Below are positions 42,966 to 51,658 of a stretch of DNA of 64,000 nucleotides, piece by piece (positions within the stretch are counted from its first letter, which is position 1; the number at the start of each line of letters is the position of its first letter). The DNA is taken from assembly GCA_022778715.1 (NCBI GenBank), contig JALFRW010000005.1:124001-188000 (forward strand), given 5' to 3'. Below the pieces are notes generated by a model, which worked only from the letters and a program-made list of their open reading frames with translations, had not been told where the DNA came from and ran no database searches. The stretch comes from Ezakiella sp. GTDB taxonomy: Bacteria > Bacillota > Clostridia > Tissierellales > Peptoniphilaceae. The translations under genes and the position numbers were made by a program.

Positions 42966-44222
42966 TTGGAAAAATTTATTGTAAAAGGCAAAGGAGAGCT
43001 AAAGGGCTCAGTTAGAATAAGCGGTTCAAAAAATGCGGCACTTCCGATTTTGTGTGCCACTATTTTGTGCGGAGAGGAAGTTATTCTTGAAGACGTGCCG
43101 GAATTAAAAGATGTTGAAATCCTTTGCGAAGTCTTAAGAGGACTTGGCGTAGAGGTCGTCCATAAAGAAAAAAATGTTTATGTTATAAATGCCAAAGAAA
43201 TTACAAACACAGTTACCGGCGAAGAGCTAATGAGTAAAATGCGTGCCAGCTTTTGTGTTATGGGTCCACTTCTATCTAGAATGGGACACACTGCAAACGC
43301 TCTTCCGGGCGGATGCGCAATTGGCACAAGACCGATTGACTTACACATAAAAGGATTTAAAGCTCTTGGCGCAGAAGTTATTATTAGTCACGGAATGGTT
43401 GAGGCCAGTGCAAAAAAATTAATTGGAGATGATATTTATCTTGATTTTCCAAGTGTTGGTGCAACACAAAATATTATGATGGCTGCGGTTTTAGCTGAAG
43501 GGGAGACCACAATCGAAAACGCAGCTATGGAACCGGAAGTTGTAGACCTGTCAAACTTCTTAAACAAGATGGGCGCTGAAATTAGAGGAGCAGGCACTTC
43601 TACAATTAAGATAAAGGGAGTGAAAAAACTTCACGGCTGTAGACACCAAATTATTCCGGATAGAATTGAAGCCGGCACATTTATGATTTTGGCTGCTGCA
43701 ACAGGTGGTGAAATTTTGATTGAAAATGTAATTTCTAATCACATGAGGCCCGTCATCGCAAAATTAAAGGAATGTGGAGTTACAATTTTTGACAACGGTG
43801 ACACTATAAATGTTATCAGTCACGGGAAAGTAAAAGCTTTTGATATAAAGACGCTTCCATATCCCGGAATGCCGACAGATATGCAAGCACAATTTATGGC
43901 ACTTGCAACACTTGCTGAGGGCACGAGCGTGGTGATTGAAACGGTATTTGAAAATAGATTTATGCACGCGGACGAACTAAAAAGAATGGGAGCAAATATT
44001 AACATCGACAACAAAACTGCAATTGTTCAAGGCGTACAAAAACTTCGCCCGGCAAAAGTGAAAGCTACGGACTTAAGAGCGGGTGCAGCACTTATCATTG
44101 CAGCGCTCACAGTGGATGGCGAAACAGAAATTTCCGATGTCTATCATATTGACAGAGGATACGAAAATGTCATAGAAAAATTTAGAAAATTAGGCGCAGA
44201 TATTAAAAGAGTTAATGTATAG
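42966..44222 (+). CDS. murA: UDP-N-acetylglucosamine 1-carboxyvinyltransferase MurA
   Basis: First committed step of peptidoglycan synthesis, 418 residues. Start is TTG 42966 (MEKFIVKGKGELKGSV), with AAGGA at 42953-42957; an ATG at 42957 touches that site and the frame open to 42870 overlaps pgeF. SGSKNAALPIL binds substrate, and the catalytic cysteine (fosfomycin target) is C117 in LPGGCAIGTRPIDLH. Followed after 15 bases by mbl. Confidence 0.95.
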   Translation: MEKFIVKGKGELKGSVRISGSKNAALPILCATILCGEEVILEDVPELKDVEILCEVLRGLGVEVVHKEKNVYVINAKEITNTVTGEELMSKMRASFCVMGPLLSRMGHTANALPGGCAIGTRPIDLHIKGFKALGAEVIISHGMVEASAKKLIGDDIYLDFPSVGATQNIMMAAVLAEGETTIENAAMEPEVVDLSNFLNKMGAEIRGAGTSTIKIKGVKKLHGCRHQIIPDRIEAGTFMILAAATGGEILIENVISNHMRPVIAKLKECGVTIFDNGDTINVISHGKVKAFDIKTLPYPGMPTDMQAQFMALATLAEGTSVVIETVFENRFMHADELKRMGANINIDNKTAIVQGVQKLRPAKVKATDLRAGAALIIAALTVDGETEISDVYHIDRGYENVIEKFRKLGADIKRVNV

Positions 44223-44237
44223 AAAGAGGTAGAAAAA

Positions 44238-45263
44238 ATGGGTTTTATGCTTAGAAACGATGTAGGTATCGACCTTGGCACTGCAAGCGTGCTAGTGTAT
44301 GTCAAGGGAAAAGGAATTGTTTTGCAAGAACCATCTGTCGTTGCGATAGATCAATATACAAATAAATTTTTAGCAGTGGGAGAAGAGGCAAGAAGAATGC
44401 TTGGAAGAACTCCGGGCAATATTGTTGCAGTTCGCCCACTTAAGGAAGGAGTAATTTCAGACTATAATATTACTCAGAGAATGTTGAAATATTTTATAGA
44501 AAAATCTTTGGGCAGAATGCTATTAAAGCCACGTCTAATTGTTTGTGTTCCATCAGGTTGTACTGAAGTTGAAAAACGCGCAGTTATTGAAGCGGCAAAT
44601 GAAGCGGGCGCGTTAAAAACATATTTGATTGAAGAACCGATTGCAGCTGCAATCGGTGCAGGACTTGACATTACCGAGCCAACTGGCAGAATGGTTGTGG
44701 ATATCGGAGGCGGCACAACAGATGTTGCTGTAATTTCTCTTGGTGGAATCGTGGTTTCAAAATCAATCAAAGTGGCAGGAGATAACTTCGATGAATCAAT
44801 CACCAAATATGTAAGAAAGAAACACAACATGATGATTGGCGAAAGGACCGCAGAAGAACTAAAAGTGAACATCGGATGTGCATATCCTTTTGAAGAAGAA
44901 CAATTCTTAGAAGTGAAAGGAAGGAATTTGGTTTCGGGACTTCCGATGAATGTGGTTGTAAGCTCAAATGACATGCTTGAAGCGCTAAAGGAACCAGTTC
45001 AAGAAATTTTAGAAGCAGTTCACTACGTTCTAGAAAAAACTCCGCCGGAACTTGCTGCTGACATATCAACACAAGGCATTATATTAACAGGTGGGGGTGC
45101 ACTTCTTAAAGGTTTGCCAAACATAATAGAAGAAAGAACGGGAATCAATACGAGAGTCGCCGATAATCCAATAGAATGTGTTGCAATTGGCACTGGAAAG
45201 AGCTTGGATTGGGTGGAAGTGCTTGAAAAAAACAACGCCCCATCACAAGGATATAAAAGGTAG
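44238..45263 (+). CDS. mbl: MreB/Mbl family actin-like cell-shape protein
   Basis: 341 residues. Filament-forming ATPase directing elongation-type wall synthesis. VGIDLGTASVLVY (phosphate 1), VPSGCTEVEKRAV, VVDIGGGTTDVAVISLGG (phosphate 2) and GIILTGGGALLKGLP (adenosine) are intact. The Mbl assignment over MreB rests on the murA neighbourhood, as in Bacillus. AAAGAGGT precedes the ATG. Confidence 0.93.
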   Translation: MGFMLRNDVGIDLGTASVLVYVKGKGIVLQEPSVVAIDQYTNKFLAVGEEARRMLGRTPGNIVAVRPLKEGVISDYNITQRMLKYFIEKSLGRMLLKPRLIVCVPSGCTEVEKRAVIEAANEAGALKTYLIEEPIAAAIGAGLDITEPTGRMVVDIGGGTTDVAVISLGGIVVSKSIKVAGDNFDESITKYVRKKHNMMIGERTAEELKVNIGCAYPFEEEQFLEVKGRNLVSGLPMNVVVSSNDMLEALKEPVQEILEAVHYVLEKTPPELAADISTQGIILTGGGALLKGLPNIIEERTGINTRVADNPIECVAIGTGKSLDWVEVLEKNNAPSQGYKR

Positions 45264-45275
45264 TGAAAATATAAA

Positions 45276-45815
45276 ATGTGGATAAAAAATAAAGATTTAT
45301 TATTAAGAAATGCAAATTTTAAAGATGCCAAAATGCTTGCAGATTGGTGGAATGATGGTTCTATTATGGCACACGCTGGTTTTCCGCTGGGAGTGTTTAC
45401 TAGTGAGGAAAAGATAAAGTCTCAAATGGAGAAGTACACTGAAGACCATTTTGTTATAATTATTGAATTTAAGGGAAAACCGATTGGTGAAATGGATTAT
45501 ACAAAAATAACCGATAAGAATGCTGAAATCGGAATAAAAATTTGCGAAAGCGATTTAAGAGAGCATGGGCTGGGTCGCGTGATTTTATCAATGCTTATCA
45601 ATTATTGTTTTGAATTAGGTAACGACACAATAACACTAACCACAAATTTAAAAAATAAAAGAGCACAGCATGTTTATGAAAAGCTCGGCTTCAATGTGGA
45701 TAAGATTACTTATGGCGAGTGGAAAGATCAGCTCGGAATTCCACAAGACACGGTGTATTATTCACTTGTTAAAGAAGATTTTAATGATTTTACGGACTAC
45801 GTTTATCAAATTTAG
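45276..45815 (+). CDS. GNAT family N-acetyltransferase
   Basis: 179 residues of the RimJ/RimL-like group: LLLRNANFKDAKMLADWWND at the N-terminus, acetyl-CoA loop REHGLGRVILSMLINY, and RAQHVYEKLGFNVDK. Substrate unknown. Only 12 bases after mbl and lacking a strong ribosome binding site, so it is probably co-transcribed. Confidence 0.88.
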   Translation: MWIKNKDLLLRNANFKDAKMLADWWNDGSIMAHAGFPLGVFTSEEKIKSQMEKYTEDHFVIIIEFKGKPIGEMDYTKITDKNAEIGIKICESDLREHGLGRVILSMLINYCFELGNDTITLTTNLKNKRAQHVYEKLGFNVDKITYGEWKDQLGIPQDTVYYSLVKEDFNDFTDYVYQI

Positions 45816-45902
45816 AGATTAGTATAAAAAACTTTGTAAGTTAAGAAAATTAAAAGTCAAAATTTTCAGAGTTTTCTAATAATTGTTATTAAAAAATCAA
45901 TG

Positions 45903-45931
45903 CTCGATTTTCACAAATCGGGTATTTTTTA
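45903..45931 (+). terminator. terminator after the murA-mbl-GNAT run
   Basis: 8-bp stem CTCGATTT / AAATCGGG followed by TATTTTTTA. Confidence 0.75.
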
Positions 45932-45960
45932 TTGACAAGGCGTAAAATTTTATATATAAT
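45932..45960 (+). promoter_or_regulatory. perfect consensus promoter for rpmG-secE-nusG-rplKA
   Basis: TTGACA at 45932-45937, exactly 17 bp, TATAAT at 45955-45960. Confidence 0.92.
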
Positions 45961-45967
45961 ATATTGG

Positions 45968-46040
45968 AATCAAGAGGCGACTCTTGACTTTTTAAGGTTA
46001 ATCATTATATAATGATTAATATATCCTAAAAAGGATTGAT
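45968..46040 (+). promoter_or_regulatory. hairpin-rich leader of the rpmG operon
   Basis: Starts at the predicted transcript start. Hairpin 1 TCAAGAG-GCGA-CTCTTGA (45970-45987) followed by CTTTTT is attenuator-like. A perfect 22-bp palindrome spans 45998-46019 (TTAATCATTA, TA, then its complement). A small hairpin ATCC/GGAT lies at 46023-46036. Confidence 0.6.
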
Positions 46041-46058
46041 GCTTGGGAGGTGAAGCGA

Positions 46059-46208
46059 ATGAGAGATAGTATCACCTTAGAATGCACAGAGTGCAAACAA
46101 AGAAATTATGTAACAAGCAAGAACAAAAAGAACACAACTGACAGAGTTGAAATCAAAAAGTATTGCAAGTTCTGCAAGAAACACACTGTGCATAAGGAAA
46201 CAAAATAG
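46059..46208 (+). CDS. rpmG: 50S ribosomal protein L33
   Basis: 49 residues: begins [17 protein letters not shown] and ends [17 protein letters not shown]. The four zinc-ribbon cysteines (CTEC, CKFC) mark the zinc-dependent form. GGGAGGTG precedes the ATG with good spacing. Position directly upstream of secE-nusG is conserved across Firmicutes. Confidence 0.96.
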   Translation: MRDSITLECTECKQRNYVTSKNKKNTTDRVEIKKYCKFCKKHTVHKETK

Positions 46209-46223
46209 GAAAGGAAGTTTAAA

Positions 46224-46436
46224 ATGGCTACAGAAGCAAACGCAAACGTAAAGAAAAATAGTAAGCTGGCTACCTATTTTAAGGGCGTTAAGGTCGAAAC
46301 AAAGAAAGTTGTTTGGCCAACACGTAAGACACTTGTTAATTATACCACTGTTGTTATCGCGGTCAGTATTGTAATTAGTTTAATAACCTATTTGCTTGAT
46401 TTAGGCATTGGTTATTTATATCAATTAGTTTTATAA
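46224..46436 (+). CDS. secE: preprotein translocase subunit SecE
   Basis: 70 residues, single C-terminal helix (VVIAVSIVISLITYLLDLGI). The conserved amphipathic YFKGVKVETKKVVWPTRKT that clamps SecY is present. AGGAAAGGAAG upstream. One base separates its stop from nusG. Confidence 0.96.
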   Translation: MATEANANVKKNSKLATYFKGVKVETKKVVWPTRKTLVNYTTVVIAVSIVISLITYLLDLGIGYLYQLVL

Positions 46437-46437
46437 A

Positions 46438-46971
46438 ATGACTGAGGATAGAAAAAAGGATGCTAAGTGGTATGTGGTTCACACATATAGCGGCCACGAA
46501 AACAAAGTAAAAGCCACTCTGGAAAAGATGGTTGAAAACAGAGGAAACATCGACGACATCTATGAAATCGTTGTACCTATGGAAAATTATTACGATAAGG
46601 ATAATCCATCCAAGGTTAAACAAAGAAAGAGTTATCCTGGATATGTACTTATCAATATGATTGTGGATGATGACTCTTGGTATCTAGTAAGAAATACCAG
46701 AGGAGTAACCGGGTTTGTTGGACCCGGAGGTAAGCCGGTAGCTCTTACGGACAGAGAGCTGAAGAGTTTAGGTATGATAGAAGAAGTTGAAAAGAAACCA
46801 GTAGACGTTAAAGCAGGAGATCGAGTTTTGATAATGTCAGGTGGTTTCAAAGATCAAGTTGGAACAGTTTCTGAAGTTGATGAAAAGGCAAGAAGGTTAA
46901 TACTGCTTATAGATATGTTTGGTAGACAAACTTCTGCCGATGTTGATTTTGATCAAGTAGAAAAAATTTAA
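46438..46971 (+). CDS. nusG: transcription termination/antitermination factor NusG
   Basis: 177 residues: NGN domain with KWYVVHTYSGHENKVK and SYPGYVLINM, the RNA-polymerase contact region, GVTGFVGPGGKPVALT, then a KOW domain GDRVLIMSGGFKDQVGTVSEVD. Full length and typical. Confidence 0.97.
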   Translation: MTEDRKKDAKWYVVHTYSGHENKVKATLEKMVENRGNIDDIYEIVVPMENYYDKDNPSKVKQRKSYPGYVLINMIVDDDSWYLVRNTRGVTGFVGPGGKPVALTDRELKSLGMIEEVEKKPVDVKAGDRVLIMSGGFKDQVGTVSEVDEKARRLILLIDMFGRQTSADVDFDQVEKI

Positions 46972-46984
46972 ATCTAAAGATTTT

Positions 46985-47036
46985 TTAAAGGTGGAAGAAG
47001 CGCTCCCTTCGTACCACATATATTGAGGAGGAAATT
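46985..47036 (+). promoter_or_regulatory. possible conserved hairpin upstream of rplK
   Basis: GGTGGAAGAAG and CCTTCGTACCAC around 46990-47021 can pair (GTGG/CCAC and GAAG/CTTC). A similar GTGG...CCAC stem precedes rplK in other Firmicutes (recalled); role unproven. Confidence 0.4.
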
Positions 47037-47462
47037 ATGGCTAAAAAAGTTCAAGCAATTGTTAAGTTGCAAATTCCAGCAGGAAAAGCTACTCCTGCAC
47101 CACCGGTAGGTACCGCACTCGGACCTCACGGTGTTAATATCGTACAATTCACTAAGGAATTCAATGCTAGAACAGCCGCACAAGCTGGGCTTATTATTCC
47201 GGTTGTTTTAACAGTATATCAAGATAGGTCTTTTACCTTTATCACAAAGACTCCACCGGCTGCCGTACTAATCAAGAAAGCACTAAAACTAGATTCAGCT
47301 TCAGGCGAACCAAACAAGAAAAAAGTTGGTACTTTAACAAAAGCTCAATTGAGAGAAATTGCAGAAACAAAGATGCCTGATCTTAATGCATCTGATATTG
47401 AAGCAGCTATGAGCCTTATTGCAGGTACAGCAAGAAGCATGGGCGTAGAAGTGGAAAAATAG
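47037..47462 (+). CDS. rplK: 50S ribosomal protein L11
   Basis: 141 residues. [37 protein letters not shown] is the highly conserved N-terminal domain, [17 protein letters not shown] the linker, and the C-terminal rRNA-binding domain ends [21 protein letters not shown] upstream. Confidence 0.98.
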   Translation: MAKKVQAIVKLQIPAGKATPAPPVGTALGPHGVNIVQFTKEFNARTAAQAGLIIPVVLTVYQDRSFTFITKTPPAAVLIKKALKLDSASGEPNKKKVGTLTKAQLREIAETKMPDLNASDIEAAMSLIAGTARSMGVEVEK

Positions 47463-47499
47463 TGGGAGAATTATTCGAAAGGACCACAAGGAGGTAAAT

Positions 47500-48198
47500 A
47501 TGGCTAAAAGAGGAAAGAAATACCGTGAAGCGGTAAAAACATACGATAAACAACAATTATTTGAAATTGCTCCAGGTATTGAAAAATGCTTGGAATTATC
47601 AAAAGCAAATTTCGATGAAACAATCGAACTGCACGTAAGACTCGGGGTTGACTCAAGGCACGCTGACCAACAAGTTAGAGGTGCAATCGTGCTTCCACAC
47701 GGAACGGGCAAAAATGTTAAGGTGCTTGTAATTGCAAAAGGAGATAAAGAAAAAGAAGCTCTTGAAGCAGGAGCGGACTATGTTGGTGCAGAAGACATGA
47801 TCGAAAAGATTCAAAAAGAAAACTGGTTCGATTTTGATGTTTTAATTGCAACACCGGACATGATGGGTTTAGTTGGACGTTTGGGTAAAGTTTTGGGACC
47901 TAAGGGACTCATGCCAAATCCAAAGAGCGGAACAGTTACAATGGATGTTGCTAAAGCAGTTAAAGAAATGAAAGCCGGTAAAGTTGAATATAGACTCGAC
48001 AAAGCAAATATTATTCACTCAGTGTTTGGCAAAAAAAGCTTTGGACCTGAAAAGCTTGAAGAAAATTTAAAGGCTCTTATGGGTGCAATTGTTAAAGCTA
48101 AACCGGCAGCTGCAAAAGGTAAATATTTAAGAAGTGTTACTATTACTTCAACAATGGGACCTGGAATAAAGGTAAACCCAACAAGATTTGAAGCTTAA
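47500..48198 (+). CDS. rplA: 50S ribosomal protein L1
   Basis: 232 residues. L1 stalk protein and, in other bacteria, translational repressor of the rplKA unit. [16 protein letters not shown] at the N-terminus, [20 protein letters not shown] as the family signature, and [13 protein letters not shown] near the end. AAGGAGGT upstream. A strong terminator follows; rplJ-rplL do not. Confidence 0.98.
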   Translation: MAKRGKKYREAVKTYDKQQLFEIAPGIEKCLELSKANFDETIELHVRLGVDSRHADQQVRGAIVLPHGTGKNVKVLVIAKGDKEKEALEAGADYVGAEDMIEKIQKENWFDFDVLIATPDMMGLVGRLGKVLGPKGLMPNPKSGTVTMDVAKAVKEMKAGKVEYRLDKANIIHSVFGKKSFGPEKLEENLKALMGAIVKAKPAAAKGKYLRSVTITSTMGPGIKVNPTRFEA

Positions 48199-48202
48199 TT
48201 TT

Positions 48203-48245
48203 AAAAAGTCTTTTAAAAGTTTTCTTTTAAAAGACTTTTTTTAAT
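48203..48245 (+). terminator. strong terminator of the rplKA operon
   Basis: Perfect 17-bp stem, arms 48203-48219 and 48224-48240, ending in a T-run. Confidence 0.88.
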
Positions 48246-48274
48246 CTATTATAGATTAAAAGTAAGGTGATTTT

Positions 48275-49174
48275 ATGATATGTAATATTTGTCCGCGAAA
48301 ATGTAATGTGGATAGAGATAAAAAACTTGGGATTTGCGGTGTCCCAAATGACTTTGCAATTTCAAAGGCGATGCTTCATTTTTGGGAAGAGCCATCCGTG
48401 TCGGGCAAAAGCGGTTCCGGAACAATATTTTTTGCGGGGTGCAATATGAGATGTGTTTTTTGCCAAAATTTTGAAATCAGTCAAGAGCGAGGAAATAATT
48501 ATGAAATAGTTAACGAAGAAAAACTCGCGGATATAATGATAGGTCTTGAAAACAAAGGAGCAAATAATATAAATTTAGTTAGCCCGATGCACTATGCACA
48601 CAAAATTCCGACTCTTGTCGATTTGGCACGCAAAAAAGGGTTAACAATTCCAATTGTTTACAACACAAATTCTTACGAGCTGGTGGAAACTCTTCAAAAT
48701 TTAAATGGTAAAGTAGACGTGTATCTTGCAGATATTAAATATTGTGATGACGAACTTTCGAAAAAGTATTCTAAAACTAAAGAATATTTTGACGTAGCAT
48801 TTGAGGCTATAAAAGAGATGTACTATCAAGTAGGCAAAACGGAGTTTGAAGATGGACTACTAAAAAGAGGGGTGTTGGTTAGAATTTTGGTGCTTCCGAC
48901 TCATGTGCTGGATGCAAAAAGGATAATAAAAAAACTGTATAATGAATTTGGCAACAATATTTCGTATAGTCTTATGAATCAATATTGTCCGTTATACAAA
49001 GCAACAGAATATCCTGAAATAAATCGGGATCTTACAGTTAAAGAGTATAACAGAATTGTGGACTACGCGATGAACCTTGGAATAGAAAACGGATTTATTC
49101 AAGCAGAAAAAATGCGGGAAAATGGTAAAAAGAGTATATATACACCGGATTTTGATTTGGGGGGAATTGAATAA
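48275..49174 (+). CDS. radical SAM protein, PflX (COG1313) type
   Basis: 299 residues. The cluster-binding CNMRCVFCQN (CxxxCxxC) is at about 65-74; extra N-terminal cysteines CNICPRKCNVD and GICG form the PflX-type leader. VSPMHYAHKIPTLVDLA, VYLADIKYCDDELSKKYS and YCPLYKA follow the pyruvate-formate-lyase-activase-like fold. The activated target is unknown and no glycyl radical enzyme lies nearby. It occupies the place where rplJL would be expected. Confidence 0.88.
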   Translation: MICNICPRKCNVDRDKKLGICGVPNDFAISKAMLHFWEEPSVSGKSGSGTIFFAGCNMRCVFCQNFEISQERGNNYEIVNEEKLADIMIGLENKGANNINLVSPMHYAHKIPTLVDLARKKGLTIPIVYNTNSYELVETLQNLNGKVDVYLADIKYCDDELSKKYSKTKEYFDVAFEAIKEMYYQVGKTEFEDGLLKRGVLVRILVLPTHVLDAKRIIKKLYNEFGNNISYSLMNQYCPLYKATEYPEINRDLTVKEYNRIVDYAMNLGIENGFIQAEKMRENGKKSIYTPDFDLGGIE

Positions 49175-49245
49175 AACTCAGTACAGAATAGGGGTCTAAT
49201 TATATTTTTAAATATATAAACATTATATAAATTTTATCCTTTCAT

Positions 49246-49269
49246 TAAAAAAACCTGCTCTATGCAGGT
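49246..49269 (-). terminator. terminator of the TetR gene
   Basis: 6-bp stem ACCTGC / GCAGGT with a 5-base loop; on the minus strand it is followed by TTTTTT. Confidence 0.7.
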
Positions 49270-49278
49270 AAAAATAAT

Positions 49279-49950
49279 TTATTTTTGTTTTAAAGCGTTT
49301 ACGGTAATTTCAAGGTATTCACAGAAGTCGTCGTATGCTTGGTACTTGTCAACTTTGCCATCGGCGACTTTGTTTAAAAAACCTTCATAAATATAAAGGC
49401 ACATATCATTTGTCTTTCTTGCAGAATTTTCATCAAAGTAACCGACATATTTTGCAACCTCAATCAATCTGTTAAGTTTTTCCTCAATGTCTTTTCCGAG
49501 CAAAACTTTTTCCAAATATGCTGGGAAACCCGTGTTTTCTACAGGGAAAATTTTTCTGTATTGATACATATAATCCGGGTGAGATTTTGCAAATGGGGAG
49601 AAGAGTACTTCTCTATATTCTTCTGGTTTTTCAAAGGAATGTTTAGCAAAAGCTCTCCAAACTTTTTTGTAGACCATAAGCGGATCATCACCTTCTTTAA
49701 CCCAATTTGATAAATCTTCATTGAATTCGTCGAACACTTCCAGCTTTGCAAAATAAAGCAAATGTTCCACATTGTCAAAATAGTTGTAGATCGTTGCCGG
49801 ATTTAGTTTAGTGCTTTCTCCAAGTTTTTTGATTGTTACATTTTCGATTCCTTCTGTTTTGATAATATTTCTTGCTGAGTCCACAAAAGAAGTTATGATA
49901 TTTCTTCTATGTGGTGTAAGATGTTTTGAATTAAAATCTATTACTGCCAT
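49279..49950 (-). CDS. TetR/AcrR family transcriptional regulator
   Basis: 223 residues. N-terminal helix-turn-helix: IIKTEGIENVTIKKLGESTKLNPATIYNYFDNVEHLL. The rest is a helical ligand domain with no recognised ligand. Divergent from the FNT channel gene; the inverted repeat at 49978-49990 is a candidate operator. Confidence 0.9.
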   Translation of the reverse strand: MAVIDFNSKHLTPHRRNIITSFVDSARNIIKTEGIENVTIKKLGESTKLNPATIYNYFDNVEHLLYFAKLEVFDEFNEDLSNWVKEGDDPLMVYKKVWRAFAKHSFEKPEEYREVLFSPFAKSHPDYMYQYRKIFPVENTGFPAYLEKVLLGKDIEEKLNRLIEVAKYVGYFDENSARKTNDMCLYIYEGFLNKVADGKVDKYQAYDDFCEYLEITVNALKQK

Positions 49951-49977
49951 ATAAACCTCTCAACTTTATAATTATTA

Positions 49978-49990
49978 TTAGTGAAACTAA
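49978..49990. promoter_or_regulatory. candidate TetR operator
   Basis: TTAGT-GAA-ACTAA inverted repeat 28 bases upstream of the tetR ATG. I saw no second copy near the FNT promoter. Confidence 0.4.
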
Positions 49991-50186
49991 CATATGTAGT
50001 ATATATTGTTTTGCAAGTATATTATAACATAAATTATAACAAAAAACAAGTTTTTTAATTAAATATTTAATAAAAATATATAAAAGCTAACACACATATT
50101 GAATAAAATAGCCAATAATCATATTATAGTTATAACAAATAGATCTATTTTTAATTAGAATTATAAAAAGATGACAATTTAATCTT

Positions 50187-50215
50187 TGACAAAATTAGAA
50201 TTTTTAAATATAATT
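50187..50215 (+). promoter_or_regulatory. perfect consensus promoter for the FNT gene
   Basis: TTGACA at 50187-50192, 17 bp, TATAAT at 50210-50215; the expected start is right at AAGGAGAG, giving a leader of about 11 bases. Confidence 0.88.
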
Positions 50216-50232
50216 ATATAAAAGGAGAGATT

Positions 50233-50988
50233 ATGAAAGATATAAAATCATCAAAAGAAATTACAACTTATGTTTCAGATTTGGGCGTTTCAAAAGCGAC
50301 TTATGCCCCTATTAAAACCAGACTATTAGCAATGCTTGCAGGTATGTTTATTGCAATTGGCGGAATAGCAAGTTCAAAAGTGAATTTGTTATTAGCAGAT
50401 TCTCCGTTTAAATCGATTTTTGCGGCAGCAACCTTTACAATAGGAATTGTGCTCGTGCTCGTTGCGGGGGCAGAACTTTTTACTGGAAACATTCTTATTA
50501 CCGTTGGATATTTAGATAAAAAATTAAATAAAAAACAAGTTTTGACAAACTGGTGCAGAGTTTATGTTTGGAATTTTATCGGCTCAATTTTATTTGCACT
50601 TTTAACATATTTAGCACTAAAAGATAGCGAAGATTACGCAAACTATTTTAAGAACATCGTGGTTTCAAAAACTTCACTTGGATTTTTTAAAGCATTAATT
50701 CTTGGTATATTATGTAACATTTTGGTATGTTTAAGTGTTTGGTGTTCGTACGCAAGTTCAGAAGGTGCTGGAAAATTCTTACTTGCAACCTTTCCGATTT
50801 TCATTTTTGTCTTAATGGGTTACGAGCACATCGTCGCAAATATGTTTTATTTTACGGTTGGATACCTGTTTGGAAGTGATGTATCGGTTTGGACTGCAAT
50901 TTTGCAGTCATTTATTCCGGTTACGATAGGAAATATTATAGGAGGAGCTTTTATAGGGATGGTATATCAAATAGCCAACAAAAATTAA
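50233..50988 (+). CDS. formate/nitrite transporter family channel
   Basis: 251 residues, six helices, pentameric anion channel. Family motifs VAGAELFTGN, LGILCNILVCLSVWCSYA and GYEHIVANMFYFTVGY are present (the second-loop usually reads GFEHSVANM). Formate, nitrite or hydrosulfide are possible substrates; formate fits a fermenting anaerobe. Strong promoter, with a divergent TetR gene. Confidence 0.92.
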   Translation: MKDIKSSKEITTYVSDLGVSKATYAPIKTRLLAMLAGMFIAIGGIASSKVNLLLADSPFKSIFAAATFTIGIVLVLVAGAELFTGNILITVGYLDKKLNKKQVLTNWCRVYVWNFIGSILFALLTYLALKDSEDYANYFKNIVVSKTSLGFFKALILGILCNILVCLSVWCSYASSEGAGKFLLATFPIFIFVLMGYEHIVANMFYFTVGYLFGSDVSVWTAILQSFIPVTIGNIIGGAFIGMVYQIANKN

Positions 50989-51658
50989 AGTTTTGTTTTT
51001 CCTATTTTGCGGAGTTTTATTTTGCCTACCAACAAAACATTGGTATGTCTAGTTTAATTTTCACGATAATGCATCTAATATCAGTTTTCATCTTTTAACT
51101 ATACTGTCATAAATTTTATTACGATACAATGGTTAAAAACTTCGCTTAGCTCTAGACTTCCATTTTTTAGAAGATAAAATACAAAAGCTTTATGTAAAAG
51201 AATTTTTATTGTAGAAATTGTTTATTTTGAATACTCAATCGCAAAAAAGCTTCGTCTTTTTTGACGGCTGAGGTTAATACTTTAATATTTATAAATTTAT
51301 AAGTGATATGTTATGATGCAAAATCTAATTTACTTTTGGGTCTATATTCAGATACTATTAAAATACACTAATTAAACCGCGATGCTAATGTGATTTATTT
51401 AGTTTCCAAATCGAATATTAAAGTATCGATATGTCAAAATATATTATAAAGATTAATTAACTATGAGTATTATATAAATTGTTTTTGTAGTATTAATTAG
51501 TTACAGGAAACAACTTCTTTAGGATCGCATTTAAGTTACTAAAATCAGGTATATTTTATTTAGATTCATACTAATAATAAACAATTCATTAAGCTTAAAA
51601 ATAAATAGTTAAGAAAAAAAAGCCTACTCGAATGAGTAGGCTTTTAATTTAATATTTA
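50989..51658. other. 670-bp intergenic without a credible gene
   Basis: AT-rich, with stops in all frames. Small hairpins at 51027-51045 (TACCAA/TTGGTA) and 51242-51263 (CAAAAAAG/CTTTTTTG with CTTCGT loop). Ends in the terminator at 51613. It may be decayed sequence. Confidence 0.5.
51613..51646. terminator. bidirectional terminator after the cystine symporter gene
   Basis: 10-bp stem AAGCCTACTC / GAGTAGGCTT with GAAT loop, A-run on the left (T-run on the minus strand) and TTT on the right. Confidence 0.85.

Noticed and set aside
44474..44974. 166-aa minus-strand ORF opposite mbl
   Set aside because: Serine/proline-rich shadow of a highly conserved gene, with no ribosome binding site.
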